A stretch of DNA of 64,000 nucleotides from Gammaproteobacteria bacterium (GTDB taxonomy: Bacteria; Pseudomonadota; Gammaproteobacteria; Ga0077536): the NCBI GenBank assembly GCA_016209015.1, contig JACQWY010000006.1, positions 1 through 64,000 on the forward strand, read 5' to 3'. Made by a program: the position numbers and the translations under genes. Shown piece by piece: positions 34,734-42,373 of the stretch (the stretch's first letter is position 1; each line of letters starts with the position of its first letter). The notes under the pieces are model-generated. The model did no database searches. It saw only the letters and a list, made by a program, of their open reading frames with translations, and was not told where the DNA came from.

Positions 34734-35147
34734 TCAGCCCCCGAAGCTCTGCGCCTTGCGTTCGACGCCCGTGAGAAAGCGCTTGAGCTCGATCGGCGCG
34801 CGGGTGTGCGTCCCCTTGCCGGCGAGCTCGACGCCGTCGTGTGCTTCGAGCTCGAAGGTGATGAGCGACTTCGAGACCTCGGCGACTTTCGCCGTCACCG
34901 TGATCGTGAAGCCGACCGGGGTCGCCGCGAGGTGCTTCACGTTCACCGCGGCCCCGACCGAGACCCAGCCCTCGGGCAGCAGGGGCGCGACGAGCCCGGT
35001 CGCGACGACCTCCATGAACCAGATCATGTTCGGCGTCGCGTACACCGGCGGCAGGGTCGGCACATGATGCGCAACCGTCAATTCCGGAGTGACGACGAGG
35101 GATTTCGAGGTGCTGATGCCGACGGGGATGAGGTCGGGGAGATGCAT
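34734..35147 (-). CDS. FlK-like hotdog thioesterase
   Basis: 137 residues with one hotdog fold. The pattern ATPNMIWFMEVVATGLVAPLLPEGWVSVGAAVNVKHLAATPVG supplies the Thr, Glu and His that form the catalytic set of the fluoroacetyl-CoA thioesterase FlK. Most relatives are of unknown specificity and protect CoA pools or release small acyl groups. The gene heads a run with panB and tesB (gaps of 3 and 14 bases), all CoA-related. Fluoroacetate specificity should not be assumed. Confidence 0.85.
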   Translation of the reverse strand: MHLPDLIPVGISTSKSLVVTPELTVAHHVPTLPPVYATPNMIWFMEVVATGLVAPLLPEGWVSVGAAVNVKHLAATPVGFTITVTAKVAEVSKSLITFELEAHDGVELAGKGTHTRAPIELKRFLTGVERKAQSFGG

Positions 35148-35316
35148 GGTGGTCTCGCTCGGGGTTGGACGCTCGGGTCGATTCTAGCGTGAGTGGGGGG
35201 ATGGATGGCGAGGCCTTCGCACGACGTCCAGCCGGCGGGCATCGCGTCGTGCCCCGGACGATGTGTTTCGTGCGTCGAGGCACCCCATGGCGGAGCGCAC
35301 CTTCCTTCTTGGCGGT

Positions 35317-35484
35317 GTCGTCCCGGCGCAGGCCGGGACCCAGTCACTGGACAGCGGCGTTCCCGTTTATCCCCGGGTCTGACGTACCGGTTGCACGCCA
35401 CCTTCCTGGGAGGCAAGCGGACCCGAGGTTCACTGTAGGCGCCGAGGGTCACCGACTGGGTCCCGGCCTTCGCCGGGACGACGA
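35317..35484. repeat. Paired-hairpin element of about 170 bp, copy 2
   Basis: Left end GTCGTCCCGGCGCAGGCCGG then GACCCAGTCA; right end GACTGGGTCCCGGCC then TTCGCCGGGACGACGA, again mirror-like. The middle holds, on the minus strand, CAGTGAACCTCGGGT, as in the 5828-6000 copy. The gap 35148-35526 contains this element and no gene. On the reverse strand the end would translate as VPAKAGTQ, a familiar spurious peptide. Confidence 0.8.
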
Positions 35485-35526
35485 GTCGCAGATCCCCGGC
35501 GGATGCCGACGATGCGGCGCATCGCT

Positions 35527-36408
35527 CTAACGCGCCAACCCCGGCAGCCACGCCGCGATCGCCGCGGCGATCTCCCGCGGCGAATCCTCCTGGATGAAGT
35601 GGAGCCCTTGCACCGTGACCTCCGTCGTATTCGGCCAGGCGCGCGCGAGCTCGCGCTGCGCGCCGGTCATGATCATGCCGGGCTCGGCGTTGACGAAGAG
35701 CTTCGGGATGGGCGAGGCCGCGAGAAACGCGCCATAGGCCTCGACGATTGTCACGACCTCGGGCGGCGTGCCGTCGAGCGGGATCTGGCGCGGCCAGTCG
35801 AGCGTCGGCCGGCGGCGTTCGCCGGGCTCGCGGAACGGCGCGAGATAGACCGCGAACTCCTCCGGGGCGAGCTCGCGCAGGATCGACTTCGGCAGGATGC
35901 GCCCGACGAAGACGTTCTTTTCCAGCACGAGCTCTTCGCCGGCCGGCGAGCGCAGGGCCTGGAAGATGCCGCGCGCGGATTCCGGCCATTCCTCCCAGGT
36001 CAGCGGCCGCACGATACCCTCCATGTGGCAGATGCCGGCGACCGCCTGCGGATGCCTGCGCGCCCAGTCGAAGCCGAGTGCCGTGCCCCAGTCGTGGATC
36101 ACGAACGTGACGCTCGAGCTCACGCCGAGCGCAGCGAGCGCGGCATCGAAGAAGCGCTGATGGGTGGCGAGCGTGTACGTCCCCGGACCCGGGTTCGGCA
36201 AGGGCTCGGAATCTCCCATGCCGACGAGATCGAGCGCGATGCAGCGGCCGTGCGCGGCGAGCGCCGGCATGATGTTGCGCCAGAGATAGGAGGACGTCGG
36301 ATTGCCGTGCTGGAAGACGATCGGTGCGCCGCTGCCCATTTCGACGTAGGCGAGCCGGCGGCCTTCGACGGTGATGAATTTCTTCTGATCGGACCAGGCG
36401 TTCGACAT
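35527..36408 (-). CDS. Haloalkane dehalogenase
   Basis: 293 residues of the alpha/beta-hydrolase fold. The catalytic set is complete: halide-binding Asn36 (QHGNPTSS) and Trp107, nucleophile Asp106 (VIHDWG), acid Glu130 (HMEGIVRP) and His270 (GLHFIQED). This pattern is that of the HLD-II (DhaA/LinB) subfamily. It cleaves carbon-halogen bonds in haloalkanes without cofactors. GAGGTG precedes ATG 36408. No haloacid dehalogenase or transporter is adjacent, so the natural substrate is unknown. Confidence 0.94.
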   Translation of the reverse strand: MSNAWSDQKKFITVEGRRLAYVEMGSGAPIVFQHGNPTSSYLWRNIMPALAAHGRCIALDLVGMGDSEPLPNPGPGTYTLATHQRFFDAALAALGVSSSVTFVIHDWGTALGFDWARRHPQAVAGICHMEGIVRPLTWEEWPESARGIFQALRSPAGEELVLEKNVFVGRILPKSILRELAPEEFAVYLAPFREPGERRRPTLDWPRQIPLDGTPPEVVTIVEAYGAFLAASPIPKLFVNAEPGMIMTGAQRELARAWPNTTEVTVQGLHFIQEDSPREIAAAIAAWLPGLAR

Positions 36409-36434
36409 GATGCACCTCGTGGTTGTCGTTCGAG

Positions 36435-36462
36435 GTCCGATCAGCCGCAGGCGTAATCGGAC
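36435..36462. repeat. REP-like palindrome, copy 5
   Basis: GTCCGATCA and TAATCGGAC arms around GCCGCAGGCG, identical to copy 3 at 28981. It lies 26 bases upstream of the dehalogenase start. Confidence 0.9.
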
Positions 36463-36549
36463 GTCGGGAGTTCGATCGGGTCAATTGTCGTAACGGGCAT
36501 CATACGACCCGACGACGAATGACGCGCATCGCGGTCGTCTCGTCGCGGG

Positions 36550-36640
36550 GGAGATCCCTTCGCTCCGCGCGCTGGAAGCCGGGGTATGACCCGCGTGGAT
36601 AACTCGCTGCGCGAGTTATCCACACGCGTCAGACCCCGGC
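36550..36640. repeat. Composite intergenic repeat, copy 3 with extended DnaA-box hairpin
   Basis: GAGATCCCTTCG (36551), CTGGAAGCCGGGGT, then a perfect 13-bp stem with loop TGC (arms 36595-36607 and 36611-36623). The right arm runs into TTATCCACA (36616-36624), a perfect DnaA box, and the opposite strand reads TTATCCACG. The GTGCCGACGCAGG block present in copies 1 and 2 is missing. Confidence 0.85.
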
Positions 36641-36668
36641 GCCCCACGCGTCGGACCCCGGTCCCCGC

Positions 36669-37547
36669 TCAGCGCCGCGCCTGGTCCACGAGCGCCATGA
36701 TGCGCTCGGCCTGTTTAAGGTGCGGCTTGTCGAGCATCTTGCCGTTGAGCTGCAGCGTGCCGGCATCCGGCTGCGCGGCGAAGGCATCGATCACGGCCCG
36801 GGCCTGCGCGAGCTCGGCTTCGGTCGGACTGAACGCGGCATTGATCACGGCGACCTGATCGGGATGGATACAGATCTTGCCGGTGTAGCCGTCGCGGCGC
36901 GCGTCCTCGCATTCCTTCTTCAGCTTCGCGCTGTCACGGAAGTCCGGCAGCACCGTGTCGATGGCCTGCACTTCGGCGTGATGCGCGGCGTAGAGACACA
37001 GCGAACGCGCGAGCACGTAGGGATGCGTGTACTGGCCGTCGTCGCCCTTGTTCGAGCTCGCGCCGAGCGCGGCACTGAGATCCTCCGCGCCCCAGGTGAT
37101 CGCGCGCAGGCGCGGCGTCACGCCCTTGTAGGTGCCGAGGCCGAAGGCCGCGCCCGCGGTCTCGGTCGCGATCGCGAAAATAGCGACGGCGCCGATCGGG
37201 ATCCCGGCCTCGACTTCGAGCGCGTCGAGGTAGTGCGAGAGCCTCAGGATGTCCGCCCCGCTCTCGGTCTTCGGGATCGCGATGCCGTCGGGCCGCGCGC
37301 AGACGACCGCCGCGAGATCCTTCAGCGCGTCGTCCGAATCGATGGGATTCATGCGCACCCACAGCTCGCCCTTCGAGCGATCCGCGGACTTCAGGTATTC
37401 GCGCGTCATCTCGCGCGCGACGGGACGCCGCGAGGCGGCAACGGCGTCCTCGAGATCGAGGATCAGCGCGTCGGCGCCGCAGCTCGCGCCCTTCGCGAGC
37501 TTCTTCTCGCTGTCACCGGGGACGAACAGCATGGAACGGAGCATCAT
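36669..37547 (-). CDS. HpcH/HpaI-family CoA-ester lyase (CitE-like)
   Basis: 292 residues of the citrate-lyase-beta/malyl-CoA-lyase fold. Conserved blocks: [30 protein letters not shown] (acidic metal site), [25 protein letters not shown] and [19 protein letters not shown]. It cleaves a 3-hydroxy-acyl-CoA such as malyl-, methylmalyl- or citramalyl-CoA. The start ATG 37547 overlaps the stop of the MaoC-type hydratase gene by four bases (a second ATG lies three bases on). The hydratase-lyase pair suggests use of mesaconyl-CoA-type intermediates. Confidence 0.92.
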   Translation of the reverse strand: MMLRSMLFVPGDSEKKLAKGASCGADALILDLEDAVAASRRPVAREMTREYLKSADRSKGELWVRMNPIDSDDALKDLAAVVCARPDGIAIPKTESGADILRLSHYLDALEVEAGIPIGAVAIFAIATETAGAAFGLGTYKGVTPRLRAITWGAEDLSAALGASSNKGDDGQYTHPYVLARSLCLYAAHHAEVQAIDTVLPDFRDSAKLKKECEDARRDGYTGKICIHPDQVAVINAAFSPTEAELAQARAVIDAFAAQPDAGTLQLNGKMLDKPHLKQAERIMALVDQARR

Positions 37548-37999
37548 GCGGGCTTCCTCAACATCAGGCCCGAGCGCTTGCAGGTCGCGACGAGCTCGCT
37601 GTGCTGGTTGTAGGCGCGGTGCGCGAAGATCACGATGCCGTTCTGCGGACGCGACTTGCTCTCGCGCAGCTCCATGACCTCGCTCTGGAAGCGCAGCGTG
37701 TCGCCGTGGAAGACGGGCTTCGGGAAGCGCACTTCGTCCCAGCCGAGGTTCGCGACCGTCGTGCCGAGCGTCGTGTCGTAGACCGAGACGCCGACCATCA
37801 CCGAGAGCGTGAAGCAGCTGTTGACGATGCGCGTGCCGAACTCCGTGTGCTGCTTGCAGTACTCTTCGTCGAGGTGCAGCAGCGCGGGGTTGTGGGTCAT
37901 GGTCGTGAAGAGCACGTTGTCGGTCTCCGTCACGGTGCGGCGGATCGGGTGATCGAAGATCTGGCCGACTTTGAATTCCTCGAAATACAGTCCGGGCAT
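37544..37999 (-). CDS. MaoC-family dehydratase
   Basis: 151 residues with the hotdog hydratase fold: [42 protein letters not shown] holds the catalytic Asp/Asn and His of (R)-hydratases. It probably hydrates an unsaturated acyl-CoA, and the coupled lyase gene downstream would split the product. Mesaconyl-CoA hydratase is one fitting assignment but is not proven. GAGGGAGA lies upstream of ATG 37999. The divergent cupin gene begins 164 bases away. Confidence 0.9.
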   Translation of the reverse strand: MPGLYFEEFKVGQIFDHPIRRTVTETDNVLFTTMTHNPALLHLDEEYCKQHTEFGTRIVNSCFTLSVMVGVSVYDTTLGTTVANLGWDEVRFPKPVFHGDTLRFQSEVMELRESKSRPQNGIVIFAHRAYNQHSELVATCKRSGLMLRKPA

Positions 38000-38162
38000 C
38001 GGGTCATCTCCCTCGTTGCGGAAAGCACGGCAGGCTGGCGAGTGGCCTCACGGTGGACGGAAACCCGGGACCTGCTGGTTGGATGGATGGGGCCGGGGCA
38101 TTATACGGGAAGCCGGCGAGTGCATGACCGGCACCCGGAAACCCGCAACCAGGAGACAGCCC

Positions 38163-38618
38163 ATGACGGCAGCCGCGTACCGCTTCGACGATCGCCGGAT
38201 CACCTACCACCCTTTCGGCAATTACCGGGGCTTCGTCTACACCCTGCTCGACGTGAACGTCGAACAGCGCACCGTCGAGCTCCTGTTCAAGTTCGAGCCG
38301 AACGCGGAGTGCTTCTACCATCGCCACGTCGCGCCGACGACCACACTCGTGCTCGAAGGCGAGCAACGCATTCGCGAGCCCGACGGCAAGGGCGGGGAAA
38401 TCGTGAAAGTGCGGCCTGCGGGCAGTTTCGCGGTCGGCACGCCGGGTGACGTGCACATCGAAGGCGGCGGACCGGAAGGCGCGACGCTGTTCCTGTCGAT
38501 ACGCGGCGAGACGGACCACATCTACGACCTTCTGAACGACGATCTCTCGATCCGGCACTCGGTGTCGATCCAGCAGTTCAGGCAGACGTTCGAGGAGATG
38601 CGGGGAGAGGTCTTATAG
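38163..38618 (+). CDS. Cupin-domain protein
   Basis: 151 residues. A single cupin fold with the first motif in ECFYHRHVAPTTTLVLEGEQRI (His, His, Glu) and the second near TPGDVHIEGGGPEGATLFLSIRG. It is probably a metal-binding sensor or small dioxygenase; no specific function recognised. AGGAG precedes ATG 38163. The gene runs into a repeat region and converges with the benzoate-CoA ligase gene. Confidence 0.8.
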   Translation: MTAAAYRFDDRRITYHPFGNYRGFVYTLLDVNVEQRTVELLFKFEPNAECFYHRHVAPTTTLVLEGEQRIREPDGKGGEIVKVRPAGSFAVGTPGDVHIEGGGPEGATLFLSIRGETDHIYDLLNDDLSIRHSVSIQQFRQTFEEMRGEVL

Positions 38619-38620
38619 GA

Positions 38621-38650
38621 AGGGCCGACGCAGGAGGCGCAGCGATCGCA
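38621..38650. repeat. GCCGACGCAGGAGGCGC block (part of the composite element)
   Basis: GGGCCGACGCAGGAGGCGCA then GCGATCGCA follows the cupin stop, like the block at 3224, 5627 and (inverted) 40509. A GAGATCCCTTCG block follows at about 38670, as in the composite copies. Confidence 0.8.
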
Positions 38651-38714
38651 GTCCTGGTTCCTCGCCGTTCGAGATCCCTTCGCGCGAGGCTCTCGAATTG
38701 GGGTCAGGAATCGG

Positions 38715-38822
38715 GAATCGGGGTCAGAGTCCAATTGAATTGGACTCTGACCCCGATTCGAATTGGACTCTGACCCCGATTCGAATTGGACTCTGACCCC
38801 GATTCAATCGGACTCTGACCCC
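38715..38822. repeat. GGGGTCAG hairpin with stacked direct repeats
   Basis: A perfect 21-bp stem with a three-base loop (arms 38715-38735 and 38739-38759; core GGGGTCAGAGTCCAAT / ATTGGACTCTGACCCC). The right arm is then repeated in tandem as a 23-bp unit (38755-38777, 38778-38800) and a 22-bp variant (38801-38822). It separates convergent genes. Confidence 0.9.
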
Positions 38823-38838
38823 GCATGCGTCCCACGCC

Positions 38839-40458
38839 TCAGACCCCGGCACCCGTCACGAACTCCGCGGCATACCCCGTCTCGCGCAGCTTGTAGCGCT
38901 GGATCTTCCCCGTCGCCGTCTTCGGCAGCGTGTCGACGAACGCGATCCACCGCGGATACTTGTACGGTGCGAGACGCGATTTCACGTGGGCCTGCAGGGC
39001 GCGGCCGAGCTCCGACGTGGCGGCATAGCCGTCCTTCAGCACGACGAACGCCGCGGGCTTCACGAGCTCGGTTTCGTCGGCCCGCCCGATCACCGCGACC
39101 TCGAGCACGGCCTCGTGGCTCATCAGCGCCGACTCCACTTCGAACGGCGAGACGTAGATGCCGCCGACTTTCAACATGTCGTCGCTGCGTCCGGCGTAGA
39201 CGTAGTAGCCGTCCGCGTCCTGGCGGTATTTGTCGCCGGTGCGCGTCCACGGGCCCTGGAACGTCTGGCGGCTGCGGGCGCGGTTGTTCCAGTACATGAG
39301 CGCCGCACTCGGGCCCGCGACCTGCAGTTCACCGGTCTCGCCCGGCGCGACGGGCTGGCCCCGATCGTCGAGGATGCGAACTTCGTAGCCGGGCACGGGT
39401 TTGCCCGTCGTGCCATGGCGGACGTCGCCGGGACGGTTCGAGAGGAAGATGTGCAGCATCTCGGTCGAGCCGATGCCGTCGAGGATCGGCAGGCCGAAAT
39501 GCGCTTCCCAGCGTCGGGCGATCTCCTCCGGCAGCGCCTCGCCCGCCGAGCTGCAGCGGCGCAGATCGAGCTCCTCGGCGCGCGGCAGATCGGGATGCGC
39601 GAGCATGGAGGCGAAGAGCGTCGGCACGCCGTAGAAGATGCTGGGGCGGTAGTCGCGCAGACGCTTGAACACCGCCTCCGGCGTCGGCCGCTCCGCCATC
39701 AGGAGCGTCGTCGCGCCCGCGGCGAGCGGAAAGCTCAAGCCGTTACCGAGCCCATAAGCGAAGAAGATCTTCGCGGCGGAGAAAACGAGATCCCCGCTCG
39801 TCACGCCGAGCACGCCGCGGCCGTAGAGCTCCGCGGTCTCGACGAGGCTCGAATGCACGTGCACCGTGCCCTTCGGTTTGCCCGTCGAGCCCGAGGAATA
39901 GAGCCAGAAGCAGGGTTCGTCGGCGACGGTCGCGGCGATTTCCGTCACCGGCGCGGCCGCCTCGAGCAGCACGTCGAGCCGCGGATGCTCGGCGTGTCCT
40001 GCGCCTGCGACGATCAGCTGTTCTAACGTCGGTACGCGTCCGAGCGACGGCGCGACCTGGCCGACGAGCGGCGCCGAGACGACGGCCACGCGGGCCCGGC
40101 AGTCGCCGAGCAGGTATTCGTAATCGCCGGGCGTGAGCAGCGTGTTGACGAGCACCGGCACGATGCCGGCTTTGATGGCGCCGAGGAACACGCAGGGCAG
40201 ATCGAAGGTATCGAGCATGCAGACGAGGAGACGCTCCTCGCGCTGCAAGCCCTGGGCGCGCAGTACGTTCGCGACGCGATTGCTGCGCGCTTCCAGCACG
40301 TCGTAGGTGTAGCTGCCGGCGTCGTCGATGTAGGCCGGCTTCGCGCCGCGTCCCGCGTCGAGATTGCGCGTGATGAGATCGTGCGCGGCGTTGTAGTCGC
40401 GCGGAATGTCGAGTATCGGCGGGCTGACGCGGTGGTCCGCGCGGCTCAGGCTAGGCAT
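38839..40458 (-). CDS. bclA: Benzoate-CoA ligase
   Basis: 539 residues of the AMP-forming acyl-CoA synthetase family. Motifs: YSSGSTGKPKGTVHVH (ATP loop), IGSTEMLHIFLSNRPG, TGDKY (ATP-ribose Asp) and KTATGKIQRYKLR (catalytic Lys). The benzoate-branch signature KIFFAYGLGNGLSFPL is present. It activates benzoate to benzoyl-CoA, the entry of the Box pathway, and it closes the boxR-boxC-boxB-ferredoxin gene run. GGGGAG precedes ATG 40458. Its stop codon lies just beyond the tandem repeat. Use of related aromatic acids cannot be excluded. Confidence 0.92.
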   Translation of the reverse strand: MPSLSRADHRVSPPILDIPRDYNAAHDLITRNLDAGRGAKPAYIDDAGSYTYDVLEARSNRVANVLRAQGLQREERLLVCMLDTFDLPCVFLGAIKAGIVPVLVNTLLTPGDYEYLLGDCRARVAVVSAPLVGQVAPSLGRVPTLEQLIVAGAGHAEHPRLDVLLEAAAPVTEIAATVADEPCFWLYSSGSTGKPKGTVHVHSSLVETAELYGRGVLGVTSGDLVFSAAKIFFAYGLGNGLSFPLAAGATTLLMAERPTPEAVFKRLRDYRPSIFYGVPTLFASMLAHPDLPRAEELDLRRCSSAGEALPEEIARRWEAHFGLPILDGIGSTEMLHIFLSNRPGDVRHGTTGKPVPGYEVRILDDRGQPVAPGETGELQVAGPSAALMYWNNRARSRQTFQGPWTRTGDKYRQDADGYYVYAGRSDDMLKVGGIYVSPFEVESALMSHEAVLEVAVIGRADETELVKPAAFVVLKDGYAATSELGRALQAHVKSRLAPYKYPRWIAFVDTLPKTATGKIQRYKLRETGYAAEFVTGAGV

Positions 40459-40508
40459 ACGCTCCCCTCTCAGGCGCGCGACGGCAGTGCGGCTCGATGC
40501 GTGACGAC

Positions 40509-40540
40509 GCGATCGATGCGCCTGCTGCGTCGGCACATCC
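40509..40540. repeat. GCCGACGCAGCAGGCGC block, inverted copy
   Basis: On the minus strand this reads GGATGTGCCGACGCAGCAGG then CGCATCGATCGC, matching the composite block at 3224 except for one base. It sits in the 151-bp gap between the ferredoxin and ligase genes, the only copy inside an operon. Confidence 0.8.
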
Positions 40541-40609
40541 AGTAAAAGTCGACCTCGTGGCCGGGCGCGGCGTGCGCCCGGCCGGTGTCGCGCGGTCGTC
40601 GCCGCGCGC

Positions 40610-40924
40610 TCAGTATTCGGGTGCCAGCTCCAGCTTCAAGCCGTCGAGCTCCGGTGAGAATTCGATCTGGCAGGCGAGACGCGAAGTCTCCCGGAAGTGC
40701 CCGGTGTCCTCCACCAGCACCTGCTCCGTGGGCGTACGCGGCGTGAGGCCGTCGGCCCAGTGCGGATCGATGTAAACGTGGCAGGTCGAGCAGATGCACT
40801 GCCCGCCGCACGTCGCCTCGACGGGCAGGCCCGCGTTGCGCAGGATTTCCATCAGCGAGAGACCCTCGCGGGCCGGGAGCGCGTGCTCGACGCCGTCGCG
40901 ATCCAGTGCGTGTATGACGCCCAT
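40610..40924 (-). CDS. [2Fe-2S] ferredoxin, adrenodoxin type, in the box cluster
   Basis: 104 residues. The cluster ligands are Cys39, Cys45, Cys48 and Cys85 (C-x5-C-x2-C-x36-C), the adrenodoxin/putidaredoxin spacing; Cys43 is extra. It is an electron carrier for monooxygenases. It lies seven bases after the boxB stop, so it probably feeds the BoxB di-iron centre. The known BoxA reductase (FAD and two [4Fe-4S] clusters) is not encoded in the window. A separate ferredoxin reductase would be needed. Confidence 0.9.
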   Translation of the reverse strand: MGVIHALDRDGVEHALPAREGLSLMEILRNAGLPVEATCGGQCICSTCHVYIDPHWADGLTPRTPTEQVLVEDTGHFRETSRLACQIEFSPELDGLKLELAPEY

Positions 40925-40931
40925 GCCGGCC

Positions 40932-42350
40932 TCACATCTTCACGTAGGGGAAATCGAGCGCCTGGTTGTTGATGCCGATGCGCGGCGGCGCGACCCAGCT
41001 CGCGTACTGGCCCGGCTCCTTGCACTGGACCATGAGCGAGCGCACGTATTCGCGATCGGCCTCGGTCGGCAGCCAGTGGTGCACTTCGCGATCCCACTCG
41101 TCGCCATGCACGATGCGTCCCTCGGGTGTGCACAAGACGTCCGAGAACTCGCCGATCTTGCGGTGGAACGCGCGGTGCGGGAGCGTCAGCTTGAAATCGA
41201 TACCGGCGTCCGCGATCACCTTGTTCCATCGATCGACGCCGCGCTGGCAGTCGGTGATGTAGTCGTCGCGCAGGCGTTCGTTGATGACGGTGAGCGCCGG
41301 CAGCTCGATGCGCGAGAAGCCGTCGTCGGCGCGGCGGAGCACGGCGTAGGAGTCGTCCTTGAGCTGATGATCGTCCTTCAGCATCGCTTCCTGGAAGCGG
41401 CCCTTGAGCCCCAGCGTGAAATAATTCGCCGCGTTCGTCGACTGCTCGGCGCCGAAGAGATCCTCGGAGACGCTGAAATGGAAGTTCACGTACTTCTGGA
41501 TCGTCGGCAGATCGATCGCGCCGAACGTGCGCACGTCGTCGGTCTTCTTCTCGCGCATCACGTCGCAGGCGCGCTGGATGACGCGCGCGACACCCGTCTC
41601 GCCGACGTACATGTGGTGCGCCTCTTCCGTCAGCATGAACTGGCAGGTGCGGGCGAGCGGATCGAAGGCCGACTCCGCGAGCGAGGCGAGCTGGTACTTG
41701 CCGTCGCGGTCCGTGAAGAACGTGAACATGTAGAACGACAGCCAGTCCGGCGTCTTCTCGTTGAAGGCCCCCAGGATGCGCGGCTTGTCGGGATCGCCCG
41801 AGCGGCGTTGCAGGAGCTCCTCGGCCTCTTCGCGACCGTCGCGGCCGAAGTGCGCCATCAGGAGATACACCATCGCCCACAGGTGACGCGCCTCCTCGAC
41901 GTTGACCTGGAAGAGATTGCGCATGTCCATGAGCGAGGGCGCGGTCGCGGCGAGCAGGCGCTGCTGCTCGACGGACGCGGGCTCGGTATCGCCCTGGGTC
42001 ACGATGAGACGGCGCAGCGGGCCGCGGTATTCGCCGGGGACCTCTTTCCAGACCGCCTCGCCCTTGTGATCGCCGAAGTTGATCTTGTTCTCGCCGTCCT
42101 GCTCGGCGAGGAAGATGCCCCAGCGGTAATCCGGCATGCGCACGTGGTCGAAATGCGCCCAGCCGTTCTTGTCGACGCTGATCGCGGTGCGCAGATACAC
42201 CTCGCGATCCTGGTAGTAACCGGGACCCTCGACGTTCCACCAGGTCATGAACTTCGGATGCCATTCCTCGAGCGCGCGCTGCAGGCGGCGATCGGAGGCG
42301 AGATTCACGTTGTTCGGGATGAGCTCGTTGTAGCTGACTGTCGCGGACAT
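40932..42350 (-). CDS. boxB: Benzoyl-CoA 2,3-epoxidase subunit BoxB
   Basis: 472 residues, the normal length. The carboxylate-bridged di-iron site is complete: VEEARH (Glu153, His156) and TEEAHH (Glu243, His246), which are the BoxB ligands with a three-residue offset. It epoxidises benzoyl-CoA with oxygen and two electrons. GAGGAG lies upstream of ATG 42350. Order in the operon is boxC, boxB, ferredoxin. The protein carries all family blocks from MTWWNVEGPGYYQDREVYLR to the end, so it should be active. Confidence 0.96.
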   Translation of the reverse strand: MSATVSYNELIPNNVNLASDRRLQRALEEWHPKFMTWWNVEGPGYYQDREVYLRTAISVDKNGWAHFDHVRMPDYRWGIFLAEQDGENKINFGDHKGEAVWKEVPGEYRGPLRRLIVTQGDTEPASVEQQRLLAATAPSLMDMRNLFQVNVEEARHLWAMVYLLMAHFGRDGREEAEELLQRRSGDPDKPRILGAFNEKTPDWLSFYMFTFFTDRDGKYQLASLAESAFDPLARTCQFMLTEEAHHMYVGETGVARVIQRACDVMREKKTDDVRTFGAIDLPTIQKYVNFHFSVSEDLFGAEQSTNAANYFTLGLKGRFQEAMLKDDHQLKDDSYAVLRRADDGFSRIELPALTVINERLRDDYITDCQRGVDRWNKVIADAGIDFKLTLPHRAFHRKIGEFSDVLCTPEGRIVHGDEWDREVHHWLPTEADREYVRSLMVQCKEPGQYASWVAPPRIGINNQALDFPYVKM

Positions 42351-42373
42351 TCTGTTGACACTCCTCGTGGCCG

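Noticed and set aside
34734-35147. Naming the hotdog protein a fluoroacetyl-CoA thioesterase
   Set aside because: Thr, Glu and His of FlK are present, but many relatives with these residues act on other thioesters and no fluoro-metabolism gene is near.
35317-35484. A peptide reading VPAKAGTQ on the minus strand as part of a small gene
   Set aside because: The peptide is the translation of the repeat's hairpin end, with no start codon or ribosome site, and is a known type of spurious annotation.
38755-38822. Tandem 22-23-bp repeats as a possible CRISPR array
   Set aside because: There are no spacers between the units, only three units, and they copy one arm of the adjacent hairpin.
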